Below, in pieces: positions 43,283-53,302 of a stretch of DNA of 59,821 nt (the stretch's first letter is position 1; each line of letters opens with the position of its first letter). The translations under genes and the position numbers were made by a program. The DNA is from Methanoregula sp. (GTDB lineage: Archaea > Halobacteriota > Methanomicrobia > Methanomicrobiales > Methanospirillaceae): NCBI RefSeq assembly GCF_023227875.1, contig NZ_JALOCH010000016.1:1-59821 (forward strand), given 5' to 3'. Under the pieces are notes generated by a model, which was given only the letters and a program-made list of their open reading frames with translations, was not told the DNA's origin and made no database searches.

Positions 43283-44326
43283 ATGAAGTGTTCAGCAATC
43301 ACCGGGGATATTTTCGGCAACCATGACTGCAAGGGGCATAAGGAGTGCCACGACCGTCTGGTCTCGATACTCACCCGGCTGCCGGAAAACCTGAAGACTT
43401 ATACACCGACACCCGCTTCATTCGAGGACCTCCAGCGCGTTCATGTTCCCGGATACCTGACATGGCTCGAAAAACAGTGCGTGAAACATGTCGACTTCTG
43501 CATGCTCGATGAATATGTATATACGGGCGGCTACCTCGAGAATAACCAGATCGTTCAGGGCTTCCTTGACCCGAATACATATATCAATCCCTGCTCCTAC
43601 GAGGTTGCGACCTATGCGGCAGGATCCGCGATCGATGCCGTAAACCGGTCCGTAGACGGGGAGTGCTGTTTTGCACTCGTGCGGCCACCGGGTCATCATG
43701 CAGAGGCGGACCGTGCCATGGGCTTCTGCCTCCTGAACAATGCTGCCGTTGCGGCCGCACATGCCCTCACTCACGTAGACCGCGTCGCGATCATCGACTG
43801 GGACGCCCATCACGGGAACGGCACGCAGAATATTTTTTATGACAGTAATAAAGTTCTCTACTGTTCGGTACACCAGAAGGATACGTTCCCCCACACGGGT
43901 TTTATCGAGGATACTGGCAGGCATGAAGGCGAGGGTTTCACGATCAACGCCCCGCTGGTCCGGAACTCCGGCATGGCCGACTATTTCCCGGTCTTTACCG
44001 AGATTTTTATTCCGGCGCTTGAGCGGTTCAAACCGGATCTGGTCATCGTTTCCGCGGGCCAGGACGTACTCTCCGACGACCCGCTCGAATGCATGAACCT
44101 GGTACCTTCAGATATCGGCACGCTCACCGCACTGGTACGCGATGCAACCGAACGGTCCCTCACCTTCGTACTCGAAGGAGGATACGGACTTTCACATCCC
44201 GAGTCCATCCGTACAATTTTTGATACCCTCGGAAAAAGCACCCCTGCGGAAAAACCGACGGGTTCCCCCCATAAAACAACAACGGAGACAATCACACTCT
44301 TAAAAAAACTCCACTGTTTATCCTGA
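43283..44326 (+). CDS. Histone deacetylase-family (class II-like) protein
   Basis: The 347-residue enzyme has the arginase-fold deacetylase motifs: RPPGHHAEADRAMGFCLLNNAAVAA with the catalytic His pair, IIDWDAHHGNGTQNIFY with Asp and His zinc ligands, and the distal VSAGQDVLSDDPL, which carries the third Asp ligand. GGYG near the end is also typical. Members remove acetyl groups from proteins, polyamines or other amines. In an archaeon it may reverse Lys acetylation, for example by one of the GNAT proteins in this window; no link is proven. The gene stands alone on the + strand. Confidence 0.9.
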   Translation: MKCSAITGDIFGNHDCKGHKECHDRLVSILTRLPENLKTYTPTPASFEDLQRVHVPGYLTWLEKQCVKHVDFCMLDEYVYTGGYLENNQIVQGFLDPNTYINPCSYEVATYAAGSAIDAVNRSVDGECCFALVRPPGHHAEADRAMGFCLLNNAAVAAAHALTHVDRVAIIDWDAHHGNGTQNIFYDSNKVLYCSVHQKDTFPHTGFIEDTGRHEGEGFTINAPLVRNSGMADYFPVFTEIFIPALERFKPDLVIVSAGQDVLSDDPLECMNLVPSDIGTLTALVRDATERSLTFVLEGGYGLSHPESIRTIFDTLGKSTPAEKPTGSPHKTTTETITLLKKLHCLS

Positions 44327-44451
44327 CCCCAGGGCGGGAACATCCGGCAACTCCCGGAAAGATCCTGAAATGATATCAGGAGGACCAGTATGCCCGGCAC
44401 GTTTCCGGATAAAACCGTTAAACAGATGAACCGTTCAGGACAATATTCTGT

Positions 44452-44907
44452 ATGGACCGGAAGATACCACTCCTGCTTGTATCAGGAATTATTCTCACGC
44501 TTATTTTGTTTTTTTTTATCAATGTCTATGCAGCAGGCATCGTCTTCATCCTCATTGTAACCCTGGCAATGTCCTTATTCATCATGCAGGACAGCGGAAC
44601 CCTGCCGGATGTTGTTGCGGAACTCAGGGAGGATGCAAAAGGGATTATCATACGAAATGCCGGCAATTCCGATGCCGTGAAAGTGCATGTGGCGCTCGTA
44701 CCGGTAAATATCGAGTTCGATATAACTGTTCTCGCTCCCGATCAGATCAACGAGTATCCGCTCGAAAAGATGATAGCCGAAGTTAAAGCAGTTGTCACGT
44801 TCGAGAACGTGATGGGCGATGCCTTCTCACGGTCATATAAATTAAACGCTGATGGCAGCGGGTTTGACCCGCTCAAACCCATGATCCCCCTCTTCCGGCA
44901 GAAGTGA
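44452..44907 (+). CDS. Membrane-anchored protein with beta-rich domain
   Basis: Two hydrophobic segments (about residues 5-25 and 28-47) are followed by a 100-residue beta-rich domain (GIIIRNAGNSDAVKVHVALVP, FDITVLAPDQ) that resembles an immunoglobulin-like or archaeal CARDB-like module. It ends at 151 residues without another helix. The family is unknown to me. It is not clearly linked to either neighbour. Confidence 0.65.
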   Translation: MDRKIPLLLVSGIILTLILFFFINVYAAGIVFILIVTLAMSLFIMQDSGTLPDVVAELREDAKGIIIRNAGNSDAVKVHVALVPVNIEFDITVLAPDQINEYPLEKMIAEVKAVVTFENVMGDAFSRSYKLNADGSGFDPLKPMIPLFRQK

Positions 44908-44957
44908 AAAGATTTCCCGATAATATTATTCCTTTTTCCGGCTCTTGACTTTTTATC

Positions 44958-45458
44958 CTACAAGCCCACGCGACGGCGCATCGGCTGGACCTCGGCTCCC
45001 TCAAGATTCCCTCCAGCCCAGGTATACCGCTCGCGGATCACCGGTGGAAGTGCACTTTCCGGGATCGGATCAAAGCCGAACTGCTGATAGAAACTGGTGA
45101 GGTGCCGGACAGCATACATGTACAGGTCGTCATTATGGCAGGCTTCCACCAGTCCACTGACTGCAAGGCGGGAATATCCTTTCTTCCGGAACGAGTCCGT
45201 CGTGAAGATCCCGTCCACCTCAAGCCCGTCTTTATGCCGCCGACACCGGGCAACGGAGACTACCTCCCCGTCATCGAATACCGCAAAGATCCGGTCCACA
45301 GCAGGATCCCCGGTTGTATCGTGATAATCCAGCCAGACGTTATCGGCAAGGGCAAATTCTGCGGCACGCAGTTCACGGACGTAAGGCACAGCACTGCCGT
45401 TTTCAACGGAGGGTGAAGATACTGAAATAAATGGTTGAAGTCGGTCCATGCGTGTCAC
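44958..45458 (-). CDS. GNAT-family N-acetyltransferase, shorter paralogue
   Basis: The 166 residues match the core of the GNAT at 38097-38747: VDRIFAVFDDGEVVSVARCRRHKDGLEVDGIFTTDSFRKKGYSRLAVSGL, shown here as strand 4 and the acetyl-CoA loop, and TSFYQQFGFDPIPESALPP. The start overlaps the stop of the PAS kinase gene by 4 bp (ATGA), so the two are translationally coupled. That link suggests the acetyltransferase belongs to the same signalling unit. Substrate unknown. Confidence 0.85.
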   Translation of the reverse strand: MTRMDRLQPFISVSSPSVENGSAVPYVRELRAAEFALADNVWLDYHDTTGDPAVDRIFAVFDDGEVVSVARCRRHKDGLEVDGIFTTDSFRKKGYSRLAVSGLVEACHNDDLYMYAVRHLTSFYQQFGFDPIPESALPPVIRERYTWAGGNLEGAEVQPMRRRVGL

Positions 45459-46867
45459 CGCTCCATTCCCTCGATACGATATCCTTCCGACGGTATGATA
45501 ATTTCAAACCGTGCACCTTCCCGATATATACCGGTCTCGCGGAGGGACATACCAGTGAGGGATACGATCTCATAAGAGAGGAAGAGCCCCTTCCCGTACC
45601 GGTCTTCACGCTGGACAAAGAGGGTGCCTTTTTCCGCATCCGGAATCCCGGTCCCGTTGTCTTCAATGATGATCGCACAGTTGTTCTCCCGGATATGGTA
45701 CGTGATGATGATCCTGGTTGATCCTGTTGACTCTTTCAGGGCATTGTGAAGGAGGTGGTAAAAGACCGTAGGAAGATGAGGGTCTGAGAAGACACAGAGC
45801 CGCTCGGTCCATGCATGGAAAGTAACCCTCCCAAAATCAAGCCGGGCCGCCGCAGTCTCGATCGCGTCCTGCACGACAATCCATGCGGGAGGGGTGACAC
45901 CAATATCACGGAACTCCCGGGAGGTGTCGATCTGGCGCCGGATCGCATTCGCGGATTCTTTAAGGTCAGCAATATATGAGATGATATCGGGAGCGCCAAA
46001 CTTCATGACACCGAACTGGAGCTTGCCGTACAGAACCGCCAACGTCCGGGACATGTCATGACGGAGTATCCCGGCAAGAGTATTGAGCCGGTTGCTGGTG
46101 TTCTCAAGCGCGGTCTTCGTCATCACCTGTTCAGTGACATCGCGGACCGATTCGATGGCCCCGGTGACCTTCCCGTTTGTGTCCATAAGCGCAGTGGCGG
46201 AAAACCGGAGGTGGACTCCCCGGTCCCCGTGAAAATGCGGGAGGAATGCTTCCGATACGAGGTTTCCGGCTTCCTGCCGTATCTGTGGGTATTTCTCACG
46301 GATGTGTTCTTCGTTGCTGACAATCAGTCCTGCCAGCATAAGGCGGCGCTCGCCATAAAACGCGAGCGCATACTCATAATTGTCCCGGTTGAGCATCGCA
46401 GCCTTTGGCCGGCCGGTCATCATCTGAATGGCGCGGTTCCATGCAATTATCCGGCCTTCCTTGTCGATTGCAAACGTCGCATCCGGAAGAAATTCAATGA
46501 TGTCCTGGAGCTGCTGTTCTGATCTCGCAAGGTTCCACGATAAGAAGGATACCACGCCTCCGATAAGAACAAGGATCACTATACGCATGACAACAACCAT
46601 TCCCGCCAGAATCTCCAGCGGGAGAAAAAGAAATGACACGATCCCGTAAAGGGACGCAATTCCTATACTGAATGCCAAGCCGCGGCGGGGATACCAATAG
46701 GATGCGAGGATGACCGGGAAATAGAGCAGGTGAGGAAGGACCACGGTAAAATTATTCATGATCCCAAACAGGTTCACACCGAGCGTGACCACTGTCAGTG
46801 AAATTAGCGCAAGGATACGATTGCGGTGGATGGGATGCGAGAGGATTGCAGAACCGGGAATCATCAT
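45455..46867 (-). CDS. Membrane PAS-domain histidine kinase
   Basis: Of 470 residues the first about 110 form four or five membrane helices without a known sensor name. A PAS domain follows (about 118-250; FLPDATFAIDKEGRIIAWNRAIQMMTG). The kinase region starts with LAGILRHDMSRTL, an H-box of the RHD type common in methanogen kinases. HATPase motifs are HNALKES, EDNGTGIPD and GKGLFLSYEI. It has no receiver. Coupled with the GNAT at its 3' end and close to the chemosensory cluster, it may feed that network. Ligand unknown. Confidence 0.88.
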   Translation of the reverse strand: MMIPGSAILSHPIHRNRILALISLTVVTLGVNLFGIMNNFTVVLPHLLYFPVILASYWYPRRGLAFSIGIASLYGIVSFLFLPLEILAGMVVVMRIVILVLIGGVVSFLSWNLARSEQQLQDIIEFLPDATFAIDKEGRIIAWNRAIQMMTGRPKAAMLNRDNYEYALAFYGERRLMLAGLIVSNEEHIREKYPQIRQEAGNLVSEAFLPHFHGDRGVHLRFSATALMDTNGKVTGAIESVRDVTEQVMTKTALENTSNRLNTLAGILRHDMSRTLAVLYGKLQFGVMKFGAPDIISYIADLKESANAIRRQIDTSREFRDIGVTPPAWIVVQDAIETAAARLDFGRVTFHAWTERLCVFSDPHLPTVFYHLLHNALKESTGSTRIIITYHIRENNCAIIIEDNGTGIPDAEKGTLFVQREDRYGKGLFLSYEIVSLTGMSLRETGIYREGARFEIIIPSEGYRIEGMER

Positions 46868-46985
46868 GGAATGGGATTACCTGTGTACGTTCGTTCGGTG
46901 TTTACGCGCAAAAAGATTTCCCGTTAATCTGTCGCCAAAAAACAGGAATCATCTTTAGACGGATACGACAGTACCGGATACCGGG

Positions 46986-48308
46986 TCACACGGCATTACC
47001 TTTCACGTTACGGAGAGTATTCTCCGGACAATGGATCTCGAAACGTGCCCCACTACCCGCAGTCCCGGTCTCGCGGAGAGTGATAGCGGTGATGGCAAGG
47101 ATCTCCCGAGCCAGGAAGAGACCGAGACCGTTGCTCATACCGTGTTCGTAACTGAATATCTTCGCTTTCTTCCCGTCCGGAATACCGACACCATCATCCT
47201 CGCAGACAATGACCGTGCCGGTTGCACCGGGATGGAGACTGAACCGGATGTTGGTGGCTTTTTCCCCATATTTAACGGTATTTTCTACCAGATTTGAGAA
47301 GACTTTCCCGATGAGCGGGTCCGCATATAATTCAGTTCCCGGGGAGATATCATTACATAATTTTATGCTTGCAGGGAGCACGTCCTTTGCAGCAGCCTGT
47401 ATCAGAGTATGGACATCCTGCCACTGTGGCGATTTGACCCCTACTTTCTGGTAGTCTCCCGTGAATTTCACCGAGTTGAGCGTGCGGGTGGCAATCGCCG
47501 CTGCGCTGGTCACATGTTCCCAGGCTTTCTCCGGTTCCTTTGATTGCAATGACAGGGCGTTTTCGAGTGATTCATGCTGGGAGGTGAGCTGGTTGATCAC
47601 ATCATGGCGGGTGATGCTTGCCATCAGGTTCAGTTTTTTATTGGCTTCATCAAGTGCCTTTTCAACTCTCCTTCGTTCATTGTTCTCTGATTCCAGGCTG
47701 GTGTTTGATTGCCGGAGATCGGTAACCGCCTGTTGCAGCTGTTCGTTGACCGAATTGAGCTGTTCGCGTGCCTCTTCAAGCTCGGCATTTTTCCTGACTG
47801 CAACTTCATATGTCGAGAGAAGGATACGGAGGATCCGCATCCTCCCGGCAGTGATATGATACATTTTATCGGATACCGAGATCTCCATGGGAGATGCCGG
47901 ACTCTCCGGTTTTGACAGGGGAATTGACTCAAGTATTGTACTAATCCGTGACCGGATGGACTCGGGGTCGTACGGCTTGATAATAAAATCATCTGCCCCT
48001 GACTCAAGTCCCCTGATCACATCAACCGGGTCAAAGAGCTGGGAAACGAGGATCACCGGGATCGTTGCCGTCTCCGGATCCTGCTTGATCCGGTGGCAGA
48101 ACTCATACCCGTCCATCTCCGGCATGATGATATCCGACAGGATAATTGAAGGGCGGTCCACAGCCGTCTGTTCGATGGCTTCATTTCCATTCTCCGCCAG
48201 TATAACGCGGTATCCCTCGGTCTCCAGGATATGGCGGAGATATTCTGCCTGTGTCCGACTGTCTTCAACAACCAGGATCTTTATCAATCTCTTTGAGGGT
48301 TTCTCCAT
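46986..48308 (-). CDS. Response regulator-histidine kinase hybrid (REC first)
   Basis: The N-terminal receiver has the acidic pocket and phosphoacceptor D59 in LSDIIMPEMDG, then KPYDPESI. A coiled coil at about 165-220 leads to a soluble kinase with ASITRHDVINQL as H-box, ENTVKYG, CEDDGVGIPD and GLGLFLAREI. There is no membrane segment, so it acts in the cytoplasm. It overlaps the cheA stop by one base, and as the gene just downstream of cheA it could receive phosphate from CheA on its REC domain and relay it onward. Total length 440 residues. Confidence 0.88.
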   Translation of the reverse strand: MEKPSKRLIKILVVEDSRTQAEYLRHILETEGYRVILAENGNEAIEQTAVDRPSIILSDIIMPEMDGYEFCHRIKQDPETATIPVILVSQLFDPVDVIRGLESGADDFIIKPYDPESIRSRISTILESIPLSKPESPASPMEISVSDKMYHITAGRMRILRILLSTYEVAVRKNAELEEAREQLNSVNEQLQQAVTDLRQSNTSLESENNERRRVEKALDEANKKLNLMASITRHDVINQLTSQHESLENALSLQSKEPEKAWEHVTSAAAIATRTLNSVKFTGDYQKVGVKSPQWQDVHTLIQAAAKDVLPASIKLCNDISPGTELYADPLIGKVFSNLVENTVKYGEKATNIRFSLHPGATGTVIVCEDDGVGIPDGKKAKIFSYEHGMSNGLGLFLAREILAITAITLRETGTAGSGARFEIHCPENTLRNVKGNAV

Positions 48309-50746
48309 TAGGATTCACCATGTGCACTGTGTCCACGCAGTTTCCGGGCGATCAGCAGTTCCCGGACGACAGCGAGAAGGTTGTCTTTTTCAAAACTGTT
48401 CTTTACAATATAAGCATCGGCCCTGACTGTGATCCCGTGCCTCTGGTCATCAGCAGAGTCAAGAGACGTGACGAGCACCACCGGAAGGGTCATGAGCCGG
48501 TTATCGGCACGGATCTTCTCTGTCAGTACGAACCCGTTCATACGGGGCATATCAACATCTGAAACGACCATATCAAATTCATGCTCCTTAAGCATTGCGA
48601 ATGCCTGCATGCCATCAACCGCAATCTGGACCTGGTAGCCCTCCCGTTCAAGGAGCATCTGCAGGAATGCACGCGAAGTAACGGAATCTTCCACAACGAG
48701 AATTCGCGGTGCTGCCTTGTCGGTGTATGCAGACTGGGTCGGAGGACCGCCGTACCGGAAGGATTCCTGGATGAGCTCTGGAGGATCGAGGACCAGGGCG
48801 AGCGTTCCATCTCCAAGAATCGCAGCCCCCGAAATCCGTTTGACCCGCCGTAGCAGGCCCCCGAGAGACCGGACTACAATCTCCTGGACGCGGATCACCT
48901 CATCAACCAGACATGCGACCTGGCCGGCGCCATAGGCTATGATCACGAGTGAGACATCTCCTTCTTGTCCGGGGGGAGGGTCGGAATGGGGTACTCCCAG
49001 AATGCCTGAAAGATTGAGCACACCAATCTCCTCATCGTTGAACAAGATGAAAACCCGGTCTCCCTTGCGGATGATGGCATCCGCCTTTACCCGGAGGACC
49101 TGGCGTACCAGCTGCATAGGAAGAACATACACCTGGCTACCTGAACGGACAACGACCCCACGGAATGTCACCAGTCTCACCGGGACCCGGATTGTGATGG
49201 TAGTTCCTTTTCCGAGTTCGGATGAGATAGTAACATACCCTCCAAGACGCGTGACTGAATCTTCGACAATGGCAAGACCGAGCCCCCGTCCGGAGATATC
49301 TGTAACGATAGAGCTGGTGGACAGGCCGGACCGGAAAATCAGCCAGATCGCTTCCATGTCCGTGAGCCTGGATTCTTCCTGAACAGTGATAAGCCCGGCC
49401 CGGACTGCAGCCTTCCGGATAATCCCGACATCTATACCGGTTCCATCATCGGATACTTCAATATCCACCTTTCCACCAGCGAGGGGAACGACATTTATCA
49501 GTACCTTACCCCGGGGGGCTTTGTTCCGGGTTTCCCTGATGTCCGGGTACTCGATACCATGATCGATACTGTTGTAAATCAGGTGCATGAGAGGGTATTT
49601 GAGTGCATCAAGAATACGCCGGTCCACCTCAATCTCCCCCCCTTCGGTCAGCAATTCAACCTGCTTTCCGGTATTCCGAGAATATTCCCGGACAAGCCCG
49701 GGGAATGTATTAAGGATACTTGAGACCGGTAGCAGGACAGCATCATGGATCAGATCGGATATCCCGGATGTACTGGCTTCCAGTGCCGAACGATCTCTCT
49801 CCGTTTCACGGATATGTTCTGCCAGGTCATGCTGGAGATACGTGACGAACTCGCGATCGTAATCAAGAAATTCCACCAGCCGTTGGAGCGGGAGGACAAG
49901 GTCGGAGGGGAGGGTGGTCTTTTCGGATCCAAACGAGCTTTCACGGATACGACGGATGTCGGATGATATTGTGGCCTGGTTCCATCGCCAGAGGGTAAAC
50001 CGTGCAATCATCTCTTCCAGTTCCCGCAAGCGTTGGGTCATAAAGAGCCGGGTTGTAAGCAGGTCATCCGAACCTGCGATAAGAAGGTCAAGCTTATGCG
50101 CGGCAATCCTCACAGTCCCCCCCTCCGTAACATGTCTGCTGGAAAGATCCTGCATGATAACCGGAGGAATATCAGGACGGGCACGTCCCTGCAGAAGGGA
50201 ATCGAGGGGCAGCGCTGCTGTCACGGAAGAAGATACTGCATCCTTCTTTTTCCGGGCGCAATTTTGATAACCGGAACGGGGTGGAATTACCGGCATTCGG
50301 GCGGTCTTCGCGAATGCCGGTCGGTCTCCGGCAGGATCAGTCCCACATTCTTCATTCCGGGAGATTAATCGGATAGCGGCAACTATATCGACCGTGGATA
50401 ATCCTTGCGGTTTCTCTTCCTTTAAGAGCGACTGTATCCCGTTCACTGCCTGGTGAAATATATCAAAAGCATCCGCATCAGGGAAATAAACACCTTTTTT
50501 CATCCGGGAAAAAACATTTTCAAGGTTCTGGCAAACGGATTCTATCTCTTTCTGGCTGACTGCACGGGCTGCTCCTTTTAAACTGTGCGTTGTCCGGTAT
50601 ATCCGCTCAACAAAAGAGGGATCCGCTGTTGGGCCGGCTTTTTCCAGCTCAAGCAGCAGGTTCACCATATCGCCGAGATGCTCTTCCGCTTCGTCACGGA
50701 ATGTAGCAAGCAGCCGTTTTTTAAATTCAGCATCCGTTCCTGTCAT
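48308..50746 (-). CDS. cheA: CheA-type hybrid kinase with C-terminal receiver
   Basis: Domain order in 812 residues: Hpt with H54 (RTTHSLKGAARA), a linker, a dimerisation/HATPase part (LIYNSIDHGIE, SDDGTGIDV, SGRGLGLAIVED), a CheW-like domain (about 540-680) and a receiver with the phospho-Asp in VVSDVDMPRMNG. CheA-REC fusions belong to chemosensory systems that steer functions other than swimming as well as to some motility systems. Phosphate from H54 can reach its own receiver or the REC-kinase next door. It is 12 bp downstream of the MCP gene. Confidence 0.92.
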   Translation of the reverse strand: MTGTDAEFKKRLLATFRDEAEEHLGDMVNLLLELEKAGPTADPSFVERIYRTTHSLKGAARAVSQKEIESVCQNLENVFSRMKKGVYFPDADAFDIFHQAVNGIQSLLKEEKPQGLSTVDIVAAIRLISRNEECGTDPAGDRPAFAKTARMPVIPPRSGYQNCARKKKDAVSSSVTAALPLDSLLQGRARPDIPPVIMQDLSSRHVTEGGTVRIAAHKLDLLIAGSDDLLTTRLFMTQRLRELEEMIARFTLWRWNQATISSDIRRIRESSFGSEKTTLPSDLVLPLQRLVEFLDYDREFVTYLQHDLAEHIRETERDRSALEASTSGISDLIHDAVLLPVSSILNTFPGLVREYSRNTGKQVELLTEGGEIEVDRRILDALKYPLMHLIYNSIDHGIEYPDIRETRNKAPRGKVLINVVPLAGGKVDIEVSDDGTGIDVGIIRKAAVRAGLITVQEESRLTDMEAIWLIFRSGLSTSSIVTDISGRGLGLAIVEDSVTRLGGYVTISSELGKGTTITIRVPVRLVTFRGVVVRSGSQVYVLPMQLVRQVLRVKADAIIRKGDRVFILFNDEEIGVLNLSGILGVPHSDPPPGQEGDVSLVIIAYGAGQVACLVDEVIRVQEIVVRSLGGLLRRVKRISGAAILGDGTLALVLDPPELIQESFRYGGPPTQSAYTDKAAPRILVVEDSVTSRAFLQMLLEREGYQVQIAVDGMQAFAMLKEHEFDMVVSDVDMPRMNGFVLTEKIRADNRLMTLPVVLVTSLDSADDQRHGITVRADAYIVKNSFEKDNLLAVVRELLIARKLRGHSAHGES

Positions 50747-50758
50747 GGAAGGTGCACT

Positions 50759-53146
50759 TCAGACATGGTACTGGACGGTGAGTTTCTTTAAGCGAAGGCC
50801 AAGCTCATGCAGGTCTTCTGCGGTCTTCTCCGCCTTCCGTGTGATCTCAAGGTTTTTCTGTGCCGCATCGCGGATCTTTTCCATAGCGAGCGAGATCTGG
50901 TCCACACCGGCAGCCTGGTCGTGAATGGACGACGCAATCTCGATGGCCTGTCTCGAGGATTCTGCGGTAGACCGGGTGAGCACTTCGATTGCTTCCCGGG
51001 CATTGCTGGTCAACCTCACAGCATCAGCCACGGATTTTGTCCCCCGCTCTGTAGAGACCACGGTTGAAGAGACCCCCCGCTGGATATCCGTCAGAATAGT
51101 GCGGATATTCGCGGTTGCCTGTTTTGACTGTTCGGCGAGATTGTGGATCTCGTGGGCAACCACCGCAAAACCCTTGCCGAACTCACCGGCCTTTGCCGCT
51201 TCAATGGAGGCGTTGACCGCCAGCAGGTTGGACTGCTCGGAAATATCTGTCACCGTTGCAATGATCTCGCCGATTGCCTGGCTCTGTTCGGAGAGCCTGA
51301 TAACGTTCATCCCGATCATATCCATCTGCCGCTGGATATGGTTCATACCATCGAGAATCTCCTCCACGGATTTCTGGCCGTCACCGGAGACATTCAGGGC
51401 ATTCATCGCCTTTTCGGAAACCTCTTTGGTCTTCAGGTTCATTACGTCGGTCTTTCTCCGAACGCTTTCTACCGTATCAGAAGTGTCGTTCACCGTTGTT
51501 GCAGTTAAGGAACTGGCAGAAGATAATTCGGTAGTGATGGTCAGGATCTCGCTGGAGGCTGAGGACAGGACCGAGATCCCCTCGTACAGTTCCTCGTTGA
51601 TCAGTTTCATCAGGCGCTGGAGTTCGATACCGATGGTATTGAGTGCATCACGGTACGCAACAAATTCACCGGCAACCGGGATCTTTTCATCAAATCGGGC
51701 AGTAAAGTCACCGGATGCATAAAACCGGGCAAGGCGCATTGCTTCATTGACTGGCTCCGTGATTGTTTCAAGAGTCTTGTTGAAACCAGCAATAATCATC
51801 CGGTACCCGCCACGGAAGGCATTCTCGTCGCCGCGAACCGAAAGGTCGCCGGCCCATGCAGCATCGGTGAGCTTGATCGTTTCCTTATGCAGGTGATCCA
51901 GCGAATCCACCATCATCCGGAGAGCGGGCCGGATCTCATCATATTCATCAACAGGAGCCGGGAATTGCTCGATATATTCACCGTTGGCAATTTTTTTGAT
52001 ATCGCCGACAACATTTGTCTGGAGGTCATCAGCAAACTCATCCATGGTCGCCGACATGATACCAATCTCATCCTTCCGCTTGAGATTAAGACGGGCAGAA
52101 AGGTGGCCGTTCCTGAGTTCCTTGATCATCAGGACAACCTGCTGCAGGGGTTCAGAGATGGACCGGCCAAAGAGGACTGCAACGAAAGCGCCAATTGCCA
52201 TAGATCCAATAACCAGGGCAAAAATCGTATTCCGGATCGTATCAATGGGGCCGGAAAAGTCCGAGAGATCAGCACGTGAAACGATATACCAGTCGAGAGG
52301 TTCATAATACGTGTATGCATCCAGTACACGTGTCCCATCAACATCGTGAGGGATGGCTCCCTCCTTTTTTAAAAACATCTCCTTGACATAGTCCTTGTCC
52401 GCCCAGTTCTGGCCCTGGAGGGTGGGGTGAACAAGCACCGTTCCTGAACTGTCAATGACGTACATGTACCCATGCTGACCTACAACGGTATCACGGATAC
52501 TGGTCTTGACGACATCAAGGGTCTGTACGGCTTCAGTACCGACAAAAAGGACTCCAATGATCTTCCCGCTCGGGTCCTTAATCGGCTCATACGCAGTAAC
52601 ATAATCCTTCCCGAAAAGGTCTCGCCTGCCATAATATGTTTCGCCGGTATTGACGGTATAGTCATAAACGTCATCAGTCAGATGTGTCCCGACAGCTCTC
52701 TGTCCATTGGTATCAAGGACATTGGTGGAAATGCGGACGGCATAACTGTCATTGTACACTTGGAAGACCGTCGCAGCGCCACCGACCATTGCCTGGACTT
52801 TATCGACAATTTCATAGTTATCGTTAACCACATACTGCTTACCGCTGCTATCGATGAGAGTCATATTCCGGTTAATAATATCCGGCGTCCCTTTTCCGTA
52901 AAAATTCTGTTTTGCCACATTGAGGTCGCTGTTGACTTTATTACGTGTCAGTTTGTAGACATCATTGGTCCATCCCTTCATATCCTGGACCTGTGTCTCC
53001 AGCAGGGACTGGGTCTGTTCGCTGATCACACTGCTCGAGCTGGTATATGCCACGATGCCAAGGAGCAATGTCGGGATAATTGCCAAGAATAGACAGATTA
53101 CGAGGATCTTTGTCCCGACTTTCATGTTGGAGAAAAATTCAAGCAT
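50759..53146 (-). CDS. Methyl-accepting chemotaxis protein with Cache-type sensor
   Basis: The 795-residue receptor has a first membrane helix (about 11-31), a periplasm-equivalent double Cache domain (about 35-300; GTHLTDDVYDYTVNTGETYYGRRD and GYMYVIDSSGTVLVHP), a second helix (about 310-335), HAMP and two further HAMP/PAS-like segments, then the signalling hairpin with NLLAVNASIEAAKAGEFGKGFAVVAHEI. GGTGG ahead of the ATG supports the start. It would cluster with CheW and CheA. Cache domains bind small organic ligands; which one is unknown. Confidence 0.93.
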   Translation of the reverse strand: MLEFFSNMKVGTKILVICLFLAIIPTLLLGIVAYTSSSSVISEQTQSLLETQVQDMKGWTNDVYKLTRNKVNSDLNVAKQNFYGKGTPDIINRNMTLIDSSGKQYVVNDNYEIVDKVQAMVGGAATVFQVYNDSYAVRISTNVLDTNGQRAVGTHLTDDVYDYTVNTGETYYGRRDLFGKDYVTAYEPIKDPSGKIIGVLFVGTEAVQTLDVVKTSIRDTVVGQHGYMYVIDSSGTVLVHPTLQGQNWADKDYVKEMFLKKEGAIPHDVDGTRVLDAYTYYEPLDWYIVSRADLSDFSGPIDTIRNTIFALVIGSMAIGAFVAVLFGRSISEPLQQVVLMIKELRNGHLSARLNLKRKDEIGIMSATMDEFADDLQTNVVGDIKKIANGEYIEQFPAPVDEYDEIRPALRMMVDSLDHLHKETIKLTDAAWAGDLSVRGDENAFRGGYRMIIAGFNKTLETITEPVNEAMRLARFYASGDFTARFDEKIPVAGEFVAYRDALNTIGIELQRLMKLINEELYEGISVLSSASSEILTITTELSSASSLTATTVNDTSDTVESVRRKTDVMNLKTKEVSEKAMNALNVSGDGQKSVEEILDGMNHIQRQMDMIGMNVIRLSEQSQAIGEIIATVTDISEQSNLLAVNASIEAAKAGEFGKGFAVVAHEIHNLAEQSKQATANIRTILTDIQRGVSSTVVSTERGTKSVADAVRLTSNAREAIEVLTRSTAESSRQAIEIASSIHDQAAGVDQISLAMEKIRDAAQKNLEITRKAEKTAEDLHELGLRLKKLTVQYHV

Positions 53147-53302
53147 TCCCTACCACCGTTGATGTTCCGGATAATCTCCCTGATTGAATAGACTGATCGC
53201 ATATTGCATAAACATAGTGATTCAGTTCCAGATTCCTACTGGCAATAAGCGGCATTTCCTTGTTGCATATGGTGATGGCCAAAGCCCTTTCTCCAATACG
53301 CA

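Noticed and set aside
43027..43374. Minus-strand frame of 115 codons upstream of the deacetylase gene
   Set aside because: Overlaps the 5' end of the deacetylase coding region and has no recognisable features.
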